64,000 nucleotides of DNA, taken from Catenuloplanes atrovinosus (lineage in GTDB: Bacteria > Actinomycetota > Actinomycetes > Mycobacteriales > Micromonosporaceae). Shown one piece after another: positions 28,501 through 36,174 of the stretch; position 1 is the first letter of the stretch; the number at the start of each line of letters is the position of its first letter. A program made the translations under genes and the position numbers. Under the pieces are notes generated by a model. That model was not told the DNA's origin and did no database searches. It saw nothing but the letters and a program-made list of their open reading frames with translations. The stretch is from the NCBI RefSeq assembly GCF_031458235.1, contig NZ_JAVDYB010000001.1, positions 2,873,001 to 2,937,000 of the forward strand. The letters are read 5' to 3'.

Positions 28501-28790
28501 CGATCAACCTGGGCGGGGTCAGCACGGTCACACTCCGGTACGCGGGCGGCACCGCCGCCACCGCCGGGCAGCCGCGCGCCACCGTGACGCTGCGGCTGGA
28601 CGCGCCGGACGGCCCGATCGTCGGCAGCGCCACGCTCGCCGCGACCGCGTCCAACACCACCTGGGCGTCGCAGACCGTCCCGGTCTCCGCGGCACCCGGC
28701 TCACATCGGCTCTACCTGGTCGCCGGCGGCGTCGAGGGCGGGCCCACCACCGGCCTGTTCAACCTGAACTGGGCCGAGTTCGCTCCATAG
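25518..28790 (+). CDS. Secreted ThuA - sugar dehydrogenase - PKD - carbohydrate-binding protein
   Basis: 1090 residues. A Sec signal peptide ends PPASAA near residue 29. A ThuA-like domain covers residues ~55-275 (VLAFTKTAGERRAS, GGGYLGVHAAAETEPDWEFY, GHDHPISWCRDYQGGRTFYTGLGH). A six-bladed soluble glucose/sorbosone dehydrogenase-type propeller covers ~290-750 (LAVLPDGRVLHNTRNGQI, RGKVLRVR, EIFLMGLRNPFRFDVD, GNYGWPYC). A PKD domain follows at ~757-845 (YDPDPGESISYAWDFTSDGT). A beta-sandwich segment and a CBM6-like module (~945-1090) end the protein. The design fits an extracellular polysaccharide-bound oxidoreductase whose cofactor (PQQ or none) is not proven. ATG after GGAGGA. Confidence 0.88.
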   Translation: MTRSVRRWLAAAAGLAIALPLAAPPASAAPPPHPDTLITTENGPASLRSDARKPGSYRVLAFTKTAGERRASIPAAVAALKLLGIANGFRVDETANADAFTAANLSRYRAVVFLNTTGDVLNDTQQSAFEQYFTNGGGYLGVHAAAETEPDWEFYRDLVGTSVEAALPAEDATIDVADRAHPATERLARKVTLSEEWYNFESSVRGTAHVLATLDESTVTGGTMGHDHPISWCRDYQGGRTFYTGLGHSTRSYLDGSFRRHLLGGLQWAAGVVEGDCGATVVGNYEKVVLNDEPGEPMSLAVLPDGRVLHNTRNGQIRLYDPATGASPVINTLEVYQHDEDGLQSVALDPQFATNRWVYIYYAPRLDTPTTDAPVTSNDPSVWEPFKGYNQLSRVKFVETPTPHLDMSTEQQILRVDVDRGVCCHVGGEIKFDGAGLLYLVTGDDTNAGGSDGYTPINESPTQGPGYDAQRSSGNTNDLRGKVLRVRVEDDGTYTVPSGNLFDESRDTEGKTRPEIFLMGLRNPFRFDVDARGYVYVGDYSPDSQVPSATRGPEGTGRWIATNEAGNYGWPYCYSPSLPYIDYDFATKQSKGAFNCAAAVNDSPRNTGLTTLPPVAQPDFWYTFQARTPCPGSYLSNPPTTCDFKWPVIGTGGVGPMGGPIYTYDAQSTSEGKFPEYYDDAVVFGEFTRDKIFMMRTDGNGNLTGVEQFLPGFVFDNPMDMEFGPDGSLYLLEYGDGFFRPNPDAALSVIRYAKGTRAPVAALEATPDNGPAPLTVQFSSEGTYDPDPGESISYAWDFTSDGTVDSADPNPTFTYTANGVYTARLTVTDSSGKTAQLTHQIVVGNTRPTVTVTSPISGTFFNWGDTVPWTVTVTDPEDGPIDCSRVTVSFVLGHDTHGHGMSDANGCSGSFVSPADGADHAGGYLYGAVSAKYTDLGANGQPPLEAVNQVVLQTWRQQAEFAQQQLGVTVASTNDTGGGNHLTGFDPNEYIAFDPINLGGVSTVTLRYAGGTAATAGQPRATVTLRLDAPDGPIVGSATLAATASNTTWASQTVPVSAAPGSHRLYLVAGGVEGGPTTGLFNLNWAEFAP

Positions 28791-28981
28791 CTCCATAGTG
28801 ATCATTCGCCTACCGTATGTAACACGCGGGTCGTAGAGTCCCACCCGCCACATACCCCCGTCCGTCGCGTTCCCGGGTCCCCGGGGCGTCGCCCGAAGAC
28901 CGCCGACCGACGGCGACCCCCGGGTGGTGCCACCCCGGTGGCGCGGCGGGCGGGGCCACACCACCATCGGAGGTCGGTACC

Positions 28982-30106
28982 GTGTCCTTCGTCCCCGCCC
29001 GCACCGGCGTCTGGCTCATGGGTGCCAGAGGCTCCGTCGCCACCACCGCCGTCACCGGCGCGCTCGCGCTCCGCGCCGGCCTGGCCGGCACCGACGGCTG
29101 CGTCACCGAGCTTCCCGCGCTCGCCCGCCCCTGGCTCCCGCCCATCCCGTCGCTGGTCTTCGGCGGGCACGACATCGCCGACACGCCGCTGCCGAAGAAG
29201 GCCGAGGCGCTCGGCGCCGCCGGCGTGCTCCCCGCGCACCTCGCGTCCGCGCTCACCGCGGAGCTGTCCGAGGTGGACGCGGCCGTGCTGCCGCTGCCGC
29301 CGTCCGTGGACGGGATCGCGCGCGACCTCGTGGCCTTCCGGGAGGCCCACGGCCTCGACCGGGTGGTCGTGATCAACGTGGCGAGCACGGAGCCGGTACC
29401 CTCGGACGATCTGCTGAACGCGGACGCCGAGACGCTGCCGCCCAGCTCCCGCGCCGCGTGGGCCGCGTTCCTCGCCGGGTGCGCCTACGTCGACTTCACG
29501 CCGTCCACCGGCGCCCGGCTGCCCGCGCTGGACGCGCTCGCCCGGGAGCACGGCGTCCCCTACGCCGGCAACGACGGCAAGACCGGCGAGACGCTGGTCA
29601 AGTCCGTGCTCGCGCCCATGTTCGCCGCCCGCAACCTGCGCGTGCGCAGCTGGTCCGGGCTCAACCTGCTCGGCGGCGGCGACGGCGCCCGGCTCGCCGA
29701 CCCGGCCGCGAACGCCGCCAAGACCGCCAGCAAGCAGCGCGTCCTCGCGGACACGCTCGGCTACCAGCCGCAGGGCACCACCCGCATCGACTACGTCGAG
29801 ACGCTCGGCGACTTCAAGGCCGCCTGGGACCTGATCAGCTTCTCCGGTTTCCTCGGCACCACCATGCGGATGGAGTTCACCTGGCACGGCTGCGACTCCG
29901 CGCTGGCCGCGCCGCTGATCCTCGACCTGGCCCGGCTGACGGCCGCGGCCCACGCGGCCGGCCGTTCCGGCCCGCTCCCGGAACTCGCGTTCTTCTTCAA
30001 GGACCCGATCGGTACGGCGCCGGCCGCGCTGGCCGACCAGTGGTCGCTGCTGACCTCCTTCGTCGAGGACCTCTCCGGCTCCTTCCCCGGCGCGGGAGAG
30101 GTCTGA
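28982..30106 (+). CDS. Inositol-3-phosphate synthase-like protein of an Ebo-type cluster
   Basis: 374 residues. The NAD-binding N-terminus GVWLMGARGSVATTAVTG and the central GNDGKTGETLVKSVLAPMF with downstream SWSGLNLLGGGDG and SKQRVLADTLGY identify the myo-inositol-1-phosphate synthase family. Family members convert glucose 6-phosphate to inositol 3-phosphate with an internal NAD redox cycle. It is the first gene of an eight-gene coupled operon. In cyanobacterial Ebo clusters the equivalent place is held by the dehydroquinate-synthase-like EboD, so a cyclitol-forming step seems conserved by function, not family (inference). The GTG start follows GGAGG; its stop overlaps the next ATG (TGATG). 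Confidence 0.88.
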   Translation: MSFVPARTGVWLMGARGSVATTAVTGALALRAGLAGTDGCVTELPALARPWLPPIPSLVFGGHDIADTPLPKKAEALGAAGVLPAHLASALTAELSEVDAAVLPLPPSVDGIARDLVAFREAHGLDRVVVINVASTEPVPSDDLLNADAETLPPSSRAAWAAFLAGCAYVDFTPSTGARLPALDALAREHGVPYAGNDGKTGETLVKSVLAPMFAARNLRVRSWSGLNLLGGGDGARLADPAANAAKTASKQRVLADTLGYQPQGTTRIDYVETLGDFKAAWDLISFSGFLGTTMRMEFTWHGCDSALAAPLILDLARLTAAAHAAGRSGPLPELAFFFKDPIGTAPAALADQWSLLTSFVEDLSGSFPGAGEV

Positions 30107-31050
30107 TGGCGCGCCTCGCCGACCTGATCGACCTGGTACGCGCGCCGGCGGCCCTCTCCGTCCCGGGCGATCTGATCGCCGGTGCGAGCGCCGCGGGGGC
30201 GCTCACCCCGGCGACCGGGGCACTGGCCGGGGCCTCCGTCTGTCTCTACTGGGCCGGCATGGCCGCCAACGACTGGGCCGACCGCGACCTCGACGCGGTG
30301 GAGCGTCCCGAGCGGCCCATTCCGTCCGGGCGGGTACGCCCGGCCACCGCGGCCGGGCTGGCCGCGGGGCTCACCGCGGCCGGCCTCGGGATCGCCGCGC
30401 TGGGCGGGGGCCGGCGCTCGCTCGGCGTCGCGGTGCCGCTGGCGGCCGCGATCTGGGCCTACGACCTGCGCGCCAAGAACACGGCGGCCGGCCCGGCGGT
30501 GATGGCGGCCTGCCGCGCGCTGAACGTCCTGCTCGGCGCGACCACCGGGCGGACGCTGACGGGCCCGCTCCGGCGGGCGCTGCCGACGGCCGCGGCCGTG
30601 GCGGCGCACACCTACACGGTCACCGCGCTCTCCCGGCGCGAGGTCTCCGGCGCGACCCCCACGCTGCCCGCCGCCACGCTCGCGGCGACGGGCGCGCTCG
30701 GCGCGGCGATAGCCGCCGGGCCCGCACCGCGTGCCGTCGGTGCCGGGTCCTCGCCGGTGGCCGGCAGCGTCACGCCGGCGCCCCGGAAGGCGGGCGGATC
30801 GCCGTCCCGGGCGGCCGTGGTGGGCGCGCTGGCCGGGCAGTACCTCGCCGGATACGGTGCCGCGCAGGCCCGGGCGGTGGCGAGTCCCACCCCGGCCGCG
30901 GTCCGGGCGGCGGTCGGAGCCGGGATCACGGGACTGCCGGCGCTGCAGGGGGCACTCACCGCCCGCGCCGGGAGTCCGGTCGCCGGTCTGCTGGTCGCCG
31001 CCGCGGCGCCGCTGGCCCGCATGCTCGCGCGGAAGGTGTCGCCGACATGA
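30106..31050 (+). CDS. UbiA-family prenyltransferase (EboC counterpart)
   Basis: 314 residues with seven to nine hydrophobic helices. The first Asp-rich motif is NDWADRDLDAVERPERPIPSGR near residues 48-69, which binds the Mg-diphosphate of the prenyl donor. The second conserved region is YDLRAKNTAAGPAVMAACRALN near residue 125. This matches the actinobacterial SCO3242-type prenyltransferases that sit next to EboA genes. It should attach a polyprenyl chain to a small acceptor, probably a product of the synthase encoded just before it. The ATG overlaps the synthase stop. The polyprenyl synthetase at the operon's end is the likely donor source. Confidence 0.88.
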   Translation: MARLADLIDLVRAPAALSVPGDLIAGASAAGALTPATGALAGASVCLYWAGMAANDWADRDLDAVERPERPIPSGRVRPATAAGLAAGLTAAGLGIAALGGGRRSLGVAVPLAAAIWAYDLRAKNTAAGPAVMAACRALNVLLGATTGRTLTGPLRRALPTAAAVAAHTYTVTALSRREVSGATPTLPAATLAATGALGAAIAAGPAPRAVGAGSSPVAGSVTPAPRKAGGSPSRAAVVGALAGQYLAGYGAAQARAVASPTPAAVRAAVGAGITGLPALQGALTARAGSPVAGLLVAAAAPLARMLARKVSPT

Positions 31051-32102
31051 GCGCGCCGGCACCGCGGTTCGGCTACGGCACCAACGGGTTCGCGAACCAT
31101 CGGCTGGCGGACGCGCTGCGGGTGATCGCGGATCTCGGCTACCAGGGTGTGGCGCTGACGCTGGACCACGACCACCTCGATCCGTACGCGCCGGATCTCG
31201 CGGCCCGGGTGGGGGAGACCGCGGACCTGCTGCGCGACCTCGGGCTCGCGGTGGTGATCGAGACGGGAGCGCGCTACCTGCTCGATCCGAGGCGCAAGCA
31301 CGCGCCGACGCTGCTGCACGACGATCGCGCGCTGCGGATCGACTTCCTCCGCCGGGCGGTGGCGGTCGGTGCCGACCTGGGCGCGGAGGCGGTCTCGTTC
31401 TGGGCCGGGGTGCGGCCGCCCGGCGTACCCCCGGAGCTGGCCTGGCAGCGGCTGGTGAACGGGTGCGCCGAGGCGGGGGAGGCAGCGGCGGCGGCCGGGA
31501 TTCCGCTCGGGTTCGAGCCGGAGCCGGGCATGCTGGTCGAGGACATCGCCGGCTGGCGGCGGCTGCGGGACGCCCTCGGCGCGCCGGGCTGGTTCGGCAT
31601 GACGCTCGACATCGGGCACTGCCGGTGCCTGGAGCCCCTGGACGTGGCCGACTGCGTCACCGAGGTGGCGGAACACCTGGTCAACGTGCAGATCGACGAC
31701 ATGCGCCGGGGCGTGCACGAGCACCTCGAGTTCGGCACCGGCGAGATCGACTTCCCGCCGGTGCTGCGCGCGCTCGCGGACGGCGGCTACCGCGGCCTCG
31801 TTGCGGTCGAGCTGCCCCGCCACTCCCACGCCGCCCCCACGATCGCCGCCGATTCGCTCACCTTCCTGCGCTCCGCCTGGACGACCGCGACCGACCCGAA
31901 TGCACCTAGCTTCCTAGGAAGCGGTAGGCGGGGTGCGGGCGAGCACCGCGAATCCGCAGCCGGCGCCGCGGCGATCGCGGGCAGTGCGGTGACGGCCGGC
32001 GCGGGCACCCACGGTGCGGCCGGCGCGGGCACCGACGGTGCGGCCGGTGCGGGCACCGACGGTGCGGATGTGGACGGCGCGAGGGACAGGAGGACGGCAT
32101 GA
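31047..32102 (+). CDS. TIM-barrel sugar phosphate isomerase/epimerase-like protein with repeat tail
   Basis: 351 residues. Residues 1-285 form an AP-endonuclease-2-like TIM barrel: GYGTNGFANHRL, LGYQGVALTLDHDHLD, VVIETGARYLLDP, LGFEPEPGMLVED, GMTLDIGHCR, VNVQIDDMRRGVHEHLEFG and VAVELPRHSHAAP. Glu, Asp and His residues at the strand ends would hold a metal. The last ~65 residues are low-complexity Gly/Ala/Thr, partly coded by a 24 bp tandem repeat, and are not part of the fold. It probably isomerises or cleaves the cyclitol or sugar head group in the Ebo-like pathway. Both ends overlap neighbours by ATGA. Confidence 0.85.
   Translation: MSAPAPRFGYGTNGFANHRLADALRVIADLGYQGVALTLDHDHLDPYAPDLAARVGETADLLRDLGLAVVIETGARYLLDPRRKHAPTLLHDDRALRIDFLRRAVAVGADLGAEAVSFWAGVRPPGVPPELAWQRLVNGCAEAGEAAAAAGIPLGFEPEPGMLVEDIAGWRRLRDALGAPGWFGMTLDIGHCRCLEPLDVADCVTEVAEHLVNVQIDDMRRGVHEHLEFGTGEIDFPPVLRALADGGYRGLVAVELPRHSHAAPTIAADSLTFLRSAWTTATDPNAPSFLGSGRRGAGEHRESAAGAAAIAGSAVTAGAGTHGAAGAGTDGAAGAGTDGADVDGARDRRTA
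31909..31922. repeat. 14 bp perfect palindrome inside the TIM-barrel gene
   Basis: GCTTCCTAGGAAGC is a perfect palindrome lying exactly where the conserved barrel ends and the low-complexity tail begins. CTAG-rich sequence is otherwise rare in this DNA. It could mark an insertion or recombination point, or be chance. Confidence 0.35.
32001..32072 (+). repeat. Three copies of a 24 bp in-frame repeat
   Basis: The unit GCGGGCACC(C/G)ACGGTGCGGC-CGG(C/T) recurs at 32001, 32025 and 32049, the last copy diverging at its end. It codes AGTHGAAG, AGTDGAAG, AGTDGADV in the tail of the TIM-barrel protein. Being a multiple of 3, it can expand or shrink without a frameshift. Confidence 0.7.
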
Positions 32103-32749
32103 CGATCACTCCGCGGGAGATCACCCTGGAGAAGCTGCGGGTCGCGCTGCGGGACGTACCCGGGCGGGAATGGCTGGACGACGCGGAACGCGCGGTCACG
32201 AGCGACCCCGCCGCGATCGCACGCCTCTTCCCGGCCGCGGGCCGGCGCACCGGCCGGGAGCCGCTGCCCGGCGTGCCCGGCTGGAGCGTGGACGCCGCCG
32301 CCCGCGCGGTGCTGCTGGCCGCGCTGCTGGCCGCCCCGGCCGGCCCGGCCGAGATCGCGGAGCTGTACCGCTACGGCGACAGCCGGGAGAAGCAGGCGAT
32401 CCTCGCGGCCTGCTCGCTGCTCCCGGACGCCCCCGACGAGCAGGTGATCCCGCTGCTGCGGGACGCGCTGCGCACCAACGACGCCCGGCTGGTCGCGGCC
32501 GCGCTGGGCCCGGCGGCGGATCGGCTGGACGACGCGACGTGGCGGCAGGGCGTGCTGAAGTGCGTGTTCATGGGTGTGCCGCTGACGGTCGTGCACGGGC
32601 TGCGCGACCGGGCGGACGACGGCCTGGCCGACATGCTGGCCGCGCTCGCGGAGGAGCGCGCGGCCGCGGGGCGTGACTTCCCGGCGGACGCGGCGGACCT
32701 GCTCCGCGAGGTGCGGCGGGCCGGGACGACGAGCGAGAGGAGACGGTGA
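32099..32749 (+). CDS. eboA: EboA-domain protein
   Basis: 216 residues, mostly alpha-helical. It carries the EboA family sequence: YRYGDSREKQAILAACSLL, then LRDALRTNDARLVAAALGP, then WRQGVLKCVFMGVPLTVVHGL, and a basic tail. The molecular role is unknown; in cyanobacteria the ebo genes are needed to move a scytonemin precursor to the periplasm. The HEAT-like helical pairs suggest a scaffold or adaptor (inference). ATGA overlaps the isomerase stop, and its own stop overlaps the EboB start. Confidence 0.88.
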   Translation: MTITPREITLEKLRVALRDVPGREWLDDAERAVTSDPAAIARLFPAAGRRTGREPLPGVPGWSVDAAARAVLLAALLAAPAGPAEIAELYRYGDSREKQAILAACSLLPDAPDEQVIPLLRDALRTNDARLVAAALGPAADRLDDATWRQGVLKCVFMGVPLTVVHGLRDRADDGLADMLAALAEERAAAGRDFPADAADLLREVRRAGTTSERRR

Positions 32750-33600
32750 TGCGGATCTTCGACCCGCACATTCACATGACGTCGCGGACCACGGACGACT
32801 ACGCGGCGATGGCCGCGGCCGGCGTGGTCGCGGTGGTGGAGCCGGCGTTCTGGCTGGGGCAGCCGCGGACCGGGCCGGGCTCGTTCGCGGACTACTTCGA
32901 CTCGCTGGTCGGGTGGGAGCCGTACCGTGCCTCGCAGTTCGGGGTGCGGCACCACGCGACGATCGCGCTGAACCCCAAGGAGGCCAACGATCCCCGCTGC
33001 CGGCCGGTGCTCGACCTGGTGCCGCGCTACCTGGCGAAGGACGGCGTGGTCGCGGTGGGGGAGATCGGCTACGACTCGATGACCCCGGAGGAGGACGACG
33101 CGTTCGCCCGGCAGCTCGCCATGGCCGTCGACTTCGGGCTGCCCGCGCTGGTGCACACGCCGCACCGGGACAAGGCGCGCGGCACGCTGCGCAGCCTGGA
33201 CGTGGTCGCGGAGTCCGGCCTCGCACCGGAGCGGGTGGTGATCGACCACCTGAACGAGGTGACGGTCAAGGTGGTCAAGGACGCCGGATGCTGGGCCGGG
33301 TTCTCCATCTACCCGGACACGAAGATGTCGCCGCCGCGGATGGTGGAGATCCTCCGGGAGTACGGGCTGGACCGCATGCTGGTCAACAGCGCCGCGGACT
33401 GGGGGAAGTCGGACCCGCTGCTGACCGTGCGCACCGCGGAGGCGATGCTGGCGGCCGGGTTCACCGACGACGACGTGGACCGCGTGCTGTGGCGGAACCC
33501 GGCCGAGTTCTACGGCCAGTCCGGCCGCCTCGACCTGTCGGACCTCACCCCCTCCGACGGTACGTACCAGGGCAGCTCGATCCTGCGGGGAGGCTCCTGA
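32749..33600 (+). CDS. eboB: TatD-like metal-dependent hydrolase (EboB)
   Basis: 283 residues of an amidohydrolase-type TIM barrel. The metal ligands appear in IFDPHIHM (strand 1), VAVGEIGYDS (strand 4), LPALVHTPHRDK (strand 5), VVIDHLNE (strand 6) and LVNSAADWG (strand 8). This is the TatD pattern, but the substrate of EboB is not a known DNA end. It may hydrolyse an ester or lactone intermediate of the pathway. The start ATG follows GAGAGGAG by 7 nt and overlaps the eboA stop by one base; the GTG immediately before it (32746) is an alternative. Confidence 0.88.
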   Translation: MRIFDPHIHMTSRTTDDYAAMAAAGVVAVVEPAFWLGQPRTGPGSFADYFDSLVGWEPYRASQFGVRHHATIALNPKEANDPRCRPVLDLVPRYLAKDGVVAVGEIGYDSMTPEEDDAFARQLAMAVDFGLPALVHTPHRDKARGTLRSLDVVAESGLAPERVVIDHLNEVTVKVVKDAGCWAGFSIYPDTKMSPPRMVEILREYGLDRMLVNSAADWGKSDPLLTVRTAEAMLAAGFTDDDVDRVLWRNPAEFYGQSGRLDLSDLTPSDGTYQGSSILRGGS

Positions 33601-33601
33601 C

Positions 33602-34759
33602 ATGCGGCTGCGGCACGCCGACGGCACCACCGTGCACCTCGGATACTGCACGAACGTCCACCCGGCCGAGGACCTGCCCGGCATCGTCGCGCAGTTCGAC
33701 AGCTACGCCGTGCCGATCCGGGAGCGCCTCGGCGTGCCGGTGCTGGGCCTGGGCCTGTGGCTCGCCGCTCCGGTGGCGGCGGGCCTGGCCGCGGACCGGG
33801 CGGCCGTGCACCGGCTGCGGTCCGAGCTGGCCGCGCGCGGCCTCGAGGTGGTGACCCTCAACGGCTTCCCCTACCAGGCGTTCCAGGCCCCGGTGGTCAA
33901 GCACGCGGTCTATCATCCGGACTGGTCCCGGCCGGACCGGCTGCGGTACACGATGGACCTGGCCGAGGTGCTGGCCCAGCTGCTGCCGGACGACGCCCGC
34001 CGCGGCTCCGTCTCGACGCTGCCGCTGGCCTGGCGCACGCCGTGGGACGAGGACACGCGCCGGCGCTGCCGCGACAACCTGGACGCGCTCGCCGGCGGCC
34101 TGGCCGCGCTGGAACGCCGCTCCGGCCGTACCGTGCGGGTGGCGTTCGAGCCCGAGCCCGGCTGCGTGGTCGAGTCGACCGCGCAGGCCGTCACGCACCT
34201 GCGGGAGGTGGACACCGAGCGGCTCGGCGTCTGCCTCGACCTCGCACACCTGGCGTGCGCCTGGGAGGAGCCGCGCGAGGCGGTCGCCCGGCTGGACGCG
34301 GCGGGCGTGCCGATCGTGAAGGTGCAGGTGTCGGCCGCGCTGGAGAGCGCCGATCCGCGCGCGGACGAGGCGGTGCTGCGCGGCTACGTCGAGCCGCGCT
34401 TCCTGCACCAGACCCGGTCCCGGGCCGGCCGCGCCACCGACGACCTCGACGAGGCGCTGTCCACGGTGGACGACGGCCCGTGGCGCGTGCACTACCACGT
34501 GCCGCTGCACGCGGACCCGATCCCGCCGCTGCGCGCCACCACCGGCGTGCTGGCCGACGCGCTGACCGTGCTGGCCGGCGGCGACACCGCCCGCTGCGAC
34601 CACCTGGACGTGGAGACGTACACCTGGGGCGTGCTGCCGCCGGAGCGGCGGCCGTCCACACCGGACGAGCTGGCGGGCGGCATCGCGGCCGAGCTGGCGT
34701 ACGCGCGGGACCTGCTCACGACGCTCGGACTGGCACACACCGTGGAGGCGAACCGATGA
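33602..34759 (+). CDS. eboE: EboE, TIM-barrel metabolite traffic protein
   Basis: 385 residues. It starts with the family mark VHLGYCTNVHPAEDLPGI and continues as a xylose-isomerase-like barrel: VLGLGLWLAA, VVTLNGFPYQAFQAPVVKHAVYHPDW, VAFEPEPGCVVES, GVCLDLAHLACAWEEP, VKVQVSAALES, and HYHVPLHAD. The His, Glu and Asp residues suggest a metal-dependent isomerase or eliminase. In cyanobacterial and Pseudomonas ebo clusters this is the most diagnostic member. It starts 1 nt after the eboB stop with GGGGAGG before it, and overlaps the next gene by ATGA. Confidence 0.9.
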   Translation: MRLRHADGTTVHLGYCTNVHPAEDLPGIVAQFDSYAVPIRERLGVPVLGLGLWLAAPVAAGLAADRAAVHRLRSELAARGLEVVTLNGFPYQAFQAPVVKHAVYHPDWSRPDRLRYTMDLAEVLAQLLPDDARRGSVSTLPLAWRTPWDEDTRRRCRDNLDALAGGLAALERRSGRTVRVAFEPEPGCVVESTAQAVTHLREVDTERLGVCLDLAHLACAWEEPREAVARLDAAGVPIVKVQVSAALESADPRADEAVLRGYVEPRFLHQTRSRAGRATDDLDEALSTVDDGPWRVHYHVPLHADPIPPLRATTGVLADALTVLAGGDTARCDHLDVETYTWGVLPPERRPSTPDELAGGIAAELAYARDLLTTLGLAHTVEANR

Positions 34760-36150
34760 CCACCCCGCTGCTGGTGCTGGACGTGGTGGGCCTGACGCCC
34801 CGCCTGCTGGCGCACATGCCGCGACTGTCCGCGCTCGGCTTCCAGGCCGAGCTCGGCACCGTGCTGCCGGCCGTCACCTGCTCCGCGCAGTCGACGTTCC
34901 TGACCGGCCGGCTGCCGTCCGAGCACGGCATCGTCGGCAACGGCTGGTACTTCCGCGACCTCGGCGAGGTCTTCCTGTGGCGGCAGCACAACCGGCTGGT
35001 CCAGGGCGAGAAGCTGTGGGACGCCGCGCGCGCGGCGTCGCCCGGTTACACGGTCGCGAACGTGTGCTGGTGGTACGCGATGGGCGCGGACGTCGACTGG
35101 ACCGTGACGCCGCGGCCGATCTACTACTCGGACGGCCGCAAGGAGCCGGACTGCTACACGTACCCGCCGGAGCTGCACGACGAGCTGACCGGCGCGCTCG
35201 GCACGTTCCCGCTGTTCACCTACTGGGGCCCGAACGCCGGGATCGCCTCCTCGGCCTGGATCTGCCGCGCCGCCGAGCAGATCATGACCACCCACCGGCC
35301 GGACCTGACGCTGGTCTACGTGCCGCACCTCGACTACGACCTGCAGCGCTTCGGCCCGTCCTCGCCCCAGGCCGCGGCCGCGGCCCGCGCGATGGACGAC
35401 CTGCTGGCGCCGCTGCTGGACGCGGCCGCCGCGCGGAACACAACCGTGGTGGCGCTGTCCGAGTACGGCATCACGGACGCGCACCGCCCGGTGGACGTCA
35501 ACCGGCTGCTGCGCCGCGAGGGACTCCTGCACGTTTACACGCAGGACGGCATGGAATACCTGGACCCGTGGACCTCCGCCGCGTTCGCCGTCGCCGACCA
35601 CCAGATCGCGCACGTCTACGTCCGCGACCCGGCCGACCGTGAGCGGGTCCGGGCGCTGTGCGCCGCGCTGCCCGGCGTCGACGTGGTGCTGGACGACGCC
35701 GGCAAGCGGGAGCACGGCCTCGACCACGAGCGCGCCGGAGACCTCGTGCTGATCGCGGACCGGGACGCCTGGTTCACCTACTACTACTGGCTGGACGACG
35801 CGCGCGCGCCCGACTTCGCCCGGCTCGTCGAGATCCACCGCAAGCCCGGGTACGACCCGGCCGAGCTGTTCTTCGACCCGGCCGCCCCGGGCGCGGCCAA
35901 GCTGCGCGCCGCCGCCGCGCTGGCCCGCAAGAAGACCGGCTTCCGGTACCTGATGAACCCGATCGGCCTGGACGCCGGCGCCCGCGCGGTCCGCGGCTCG
36001 CACGGCCGGCTCCCGGAGGACCCGCGGGACGGCCCGGTGCTGCTCTGCTCCGACCGCGCGCTGACCCGCGACCGCGTGGAGGCGGTCGAGGTGAAGGATT
36101 TGCTGTTGCGCGCGGCCGGTATCACCCATGACGCTGTGTCTATCGATTGA
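34756..36150 (+). CDS. Type I phosphodiesterase/nucleotide pyrophosphatase-family protein (EboF counterpart)
   Basis: 464 residues of the alkaline-phosphatase superfamily. The nucleophile region is TCSAQSTFLTGRLPSEHGIVGNGW near residues 38-61. Downstream metal regions are VYVPHLDYDLQRFGP near residue 195 and ALSEYGITDAHRPVDVNR near residue 235, with GLDHERAGDLVLIAD near residue 320. The SDHG box of ordinary members reads SEYG here. It has no signal peptide, so it acts in the cytoplasm. A role in removing a phosphate or nucleotide from the prenylated product is likely. A gap of 24 nt separates it from the polyprenyl synthetase gene. Confidence 0.85.
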   Translation: MTTPLLVLDVVGLTPRLLAHMPRLSALGFQAELGTVLPAVTCSAQSTFLTGRLPSEHGIVGNGWYFRDLGEVFLWRQHNRLVQGEKLWDAARAASPGYTVANVCWWYAMGADVDWTVTPRPIYYSDGRKEPDCYTYPPELHDELTGALGTFPLFTYWGPNAGIASSAWICRAAEQIMTTHRPDLTLVYVPHLDYDLQRFGPSSPQAAAAARAMDDLLAPLLDAAAARNTTVVALSEYGITDAHRPVDVNRLLRREGLLHVYTQDGMEYLDPWTSAAFAVADHQIAHVYVRDPADRERVRALCAALPGVDVVLDDAGKREHGLDHERAGDLVLIADRDAWFTYYYWLDDARAPDFARLVEIHRKPGYDPAELFFDPAAPGAAKLRAAAALARKKTGFRYLMNPIGLDAGARAVRGSHGRLPEDPRDGPVLLCSDRALTRDRVEAVEVKDLLLRAAGITHDAVSID

Positions 36151-36174
36151 ACACCTGACGTAGAAGGGTCGTGG

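Noticed and set aside
28982-30106. Call as the housekeeping inositol-phosphate synthase
   Set aside because: It is the first gene of a coupled specialised operon; housekeeping function cannot be excluded but is not the best explanation.
32749-33600. Call as a TatD DNase
   Set aside because: The fold and metal ligands agree, but operon context with eboA and eboE indicates the EboB branch, not a nuclease.
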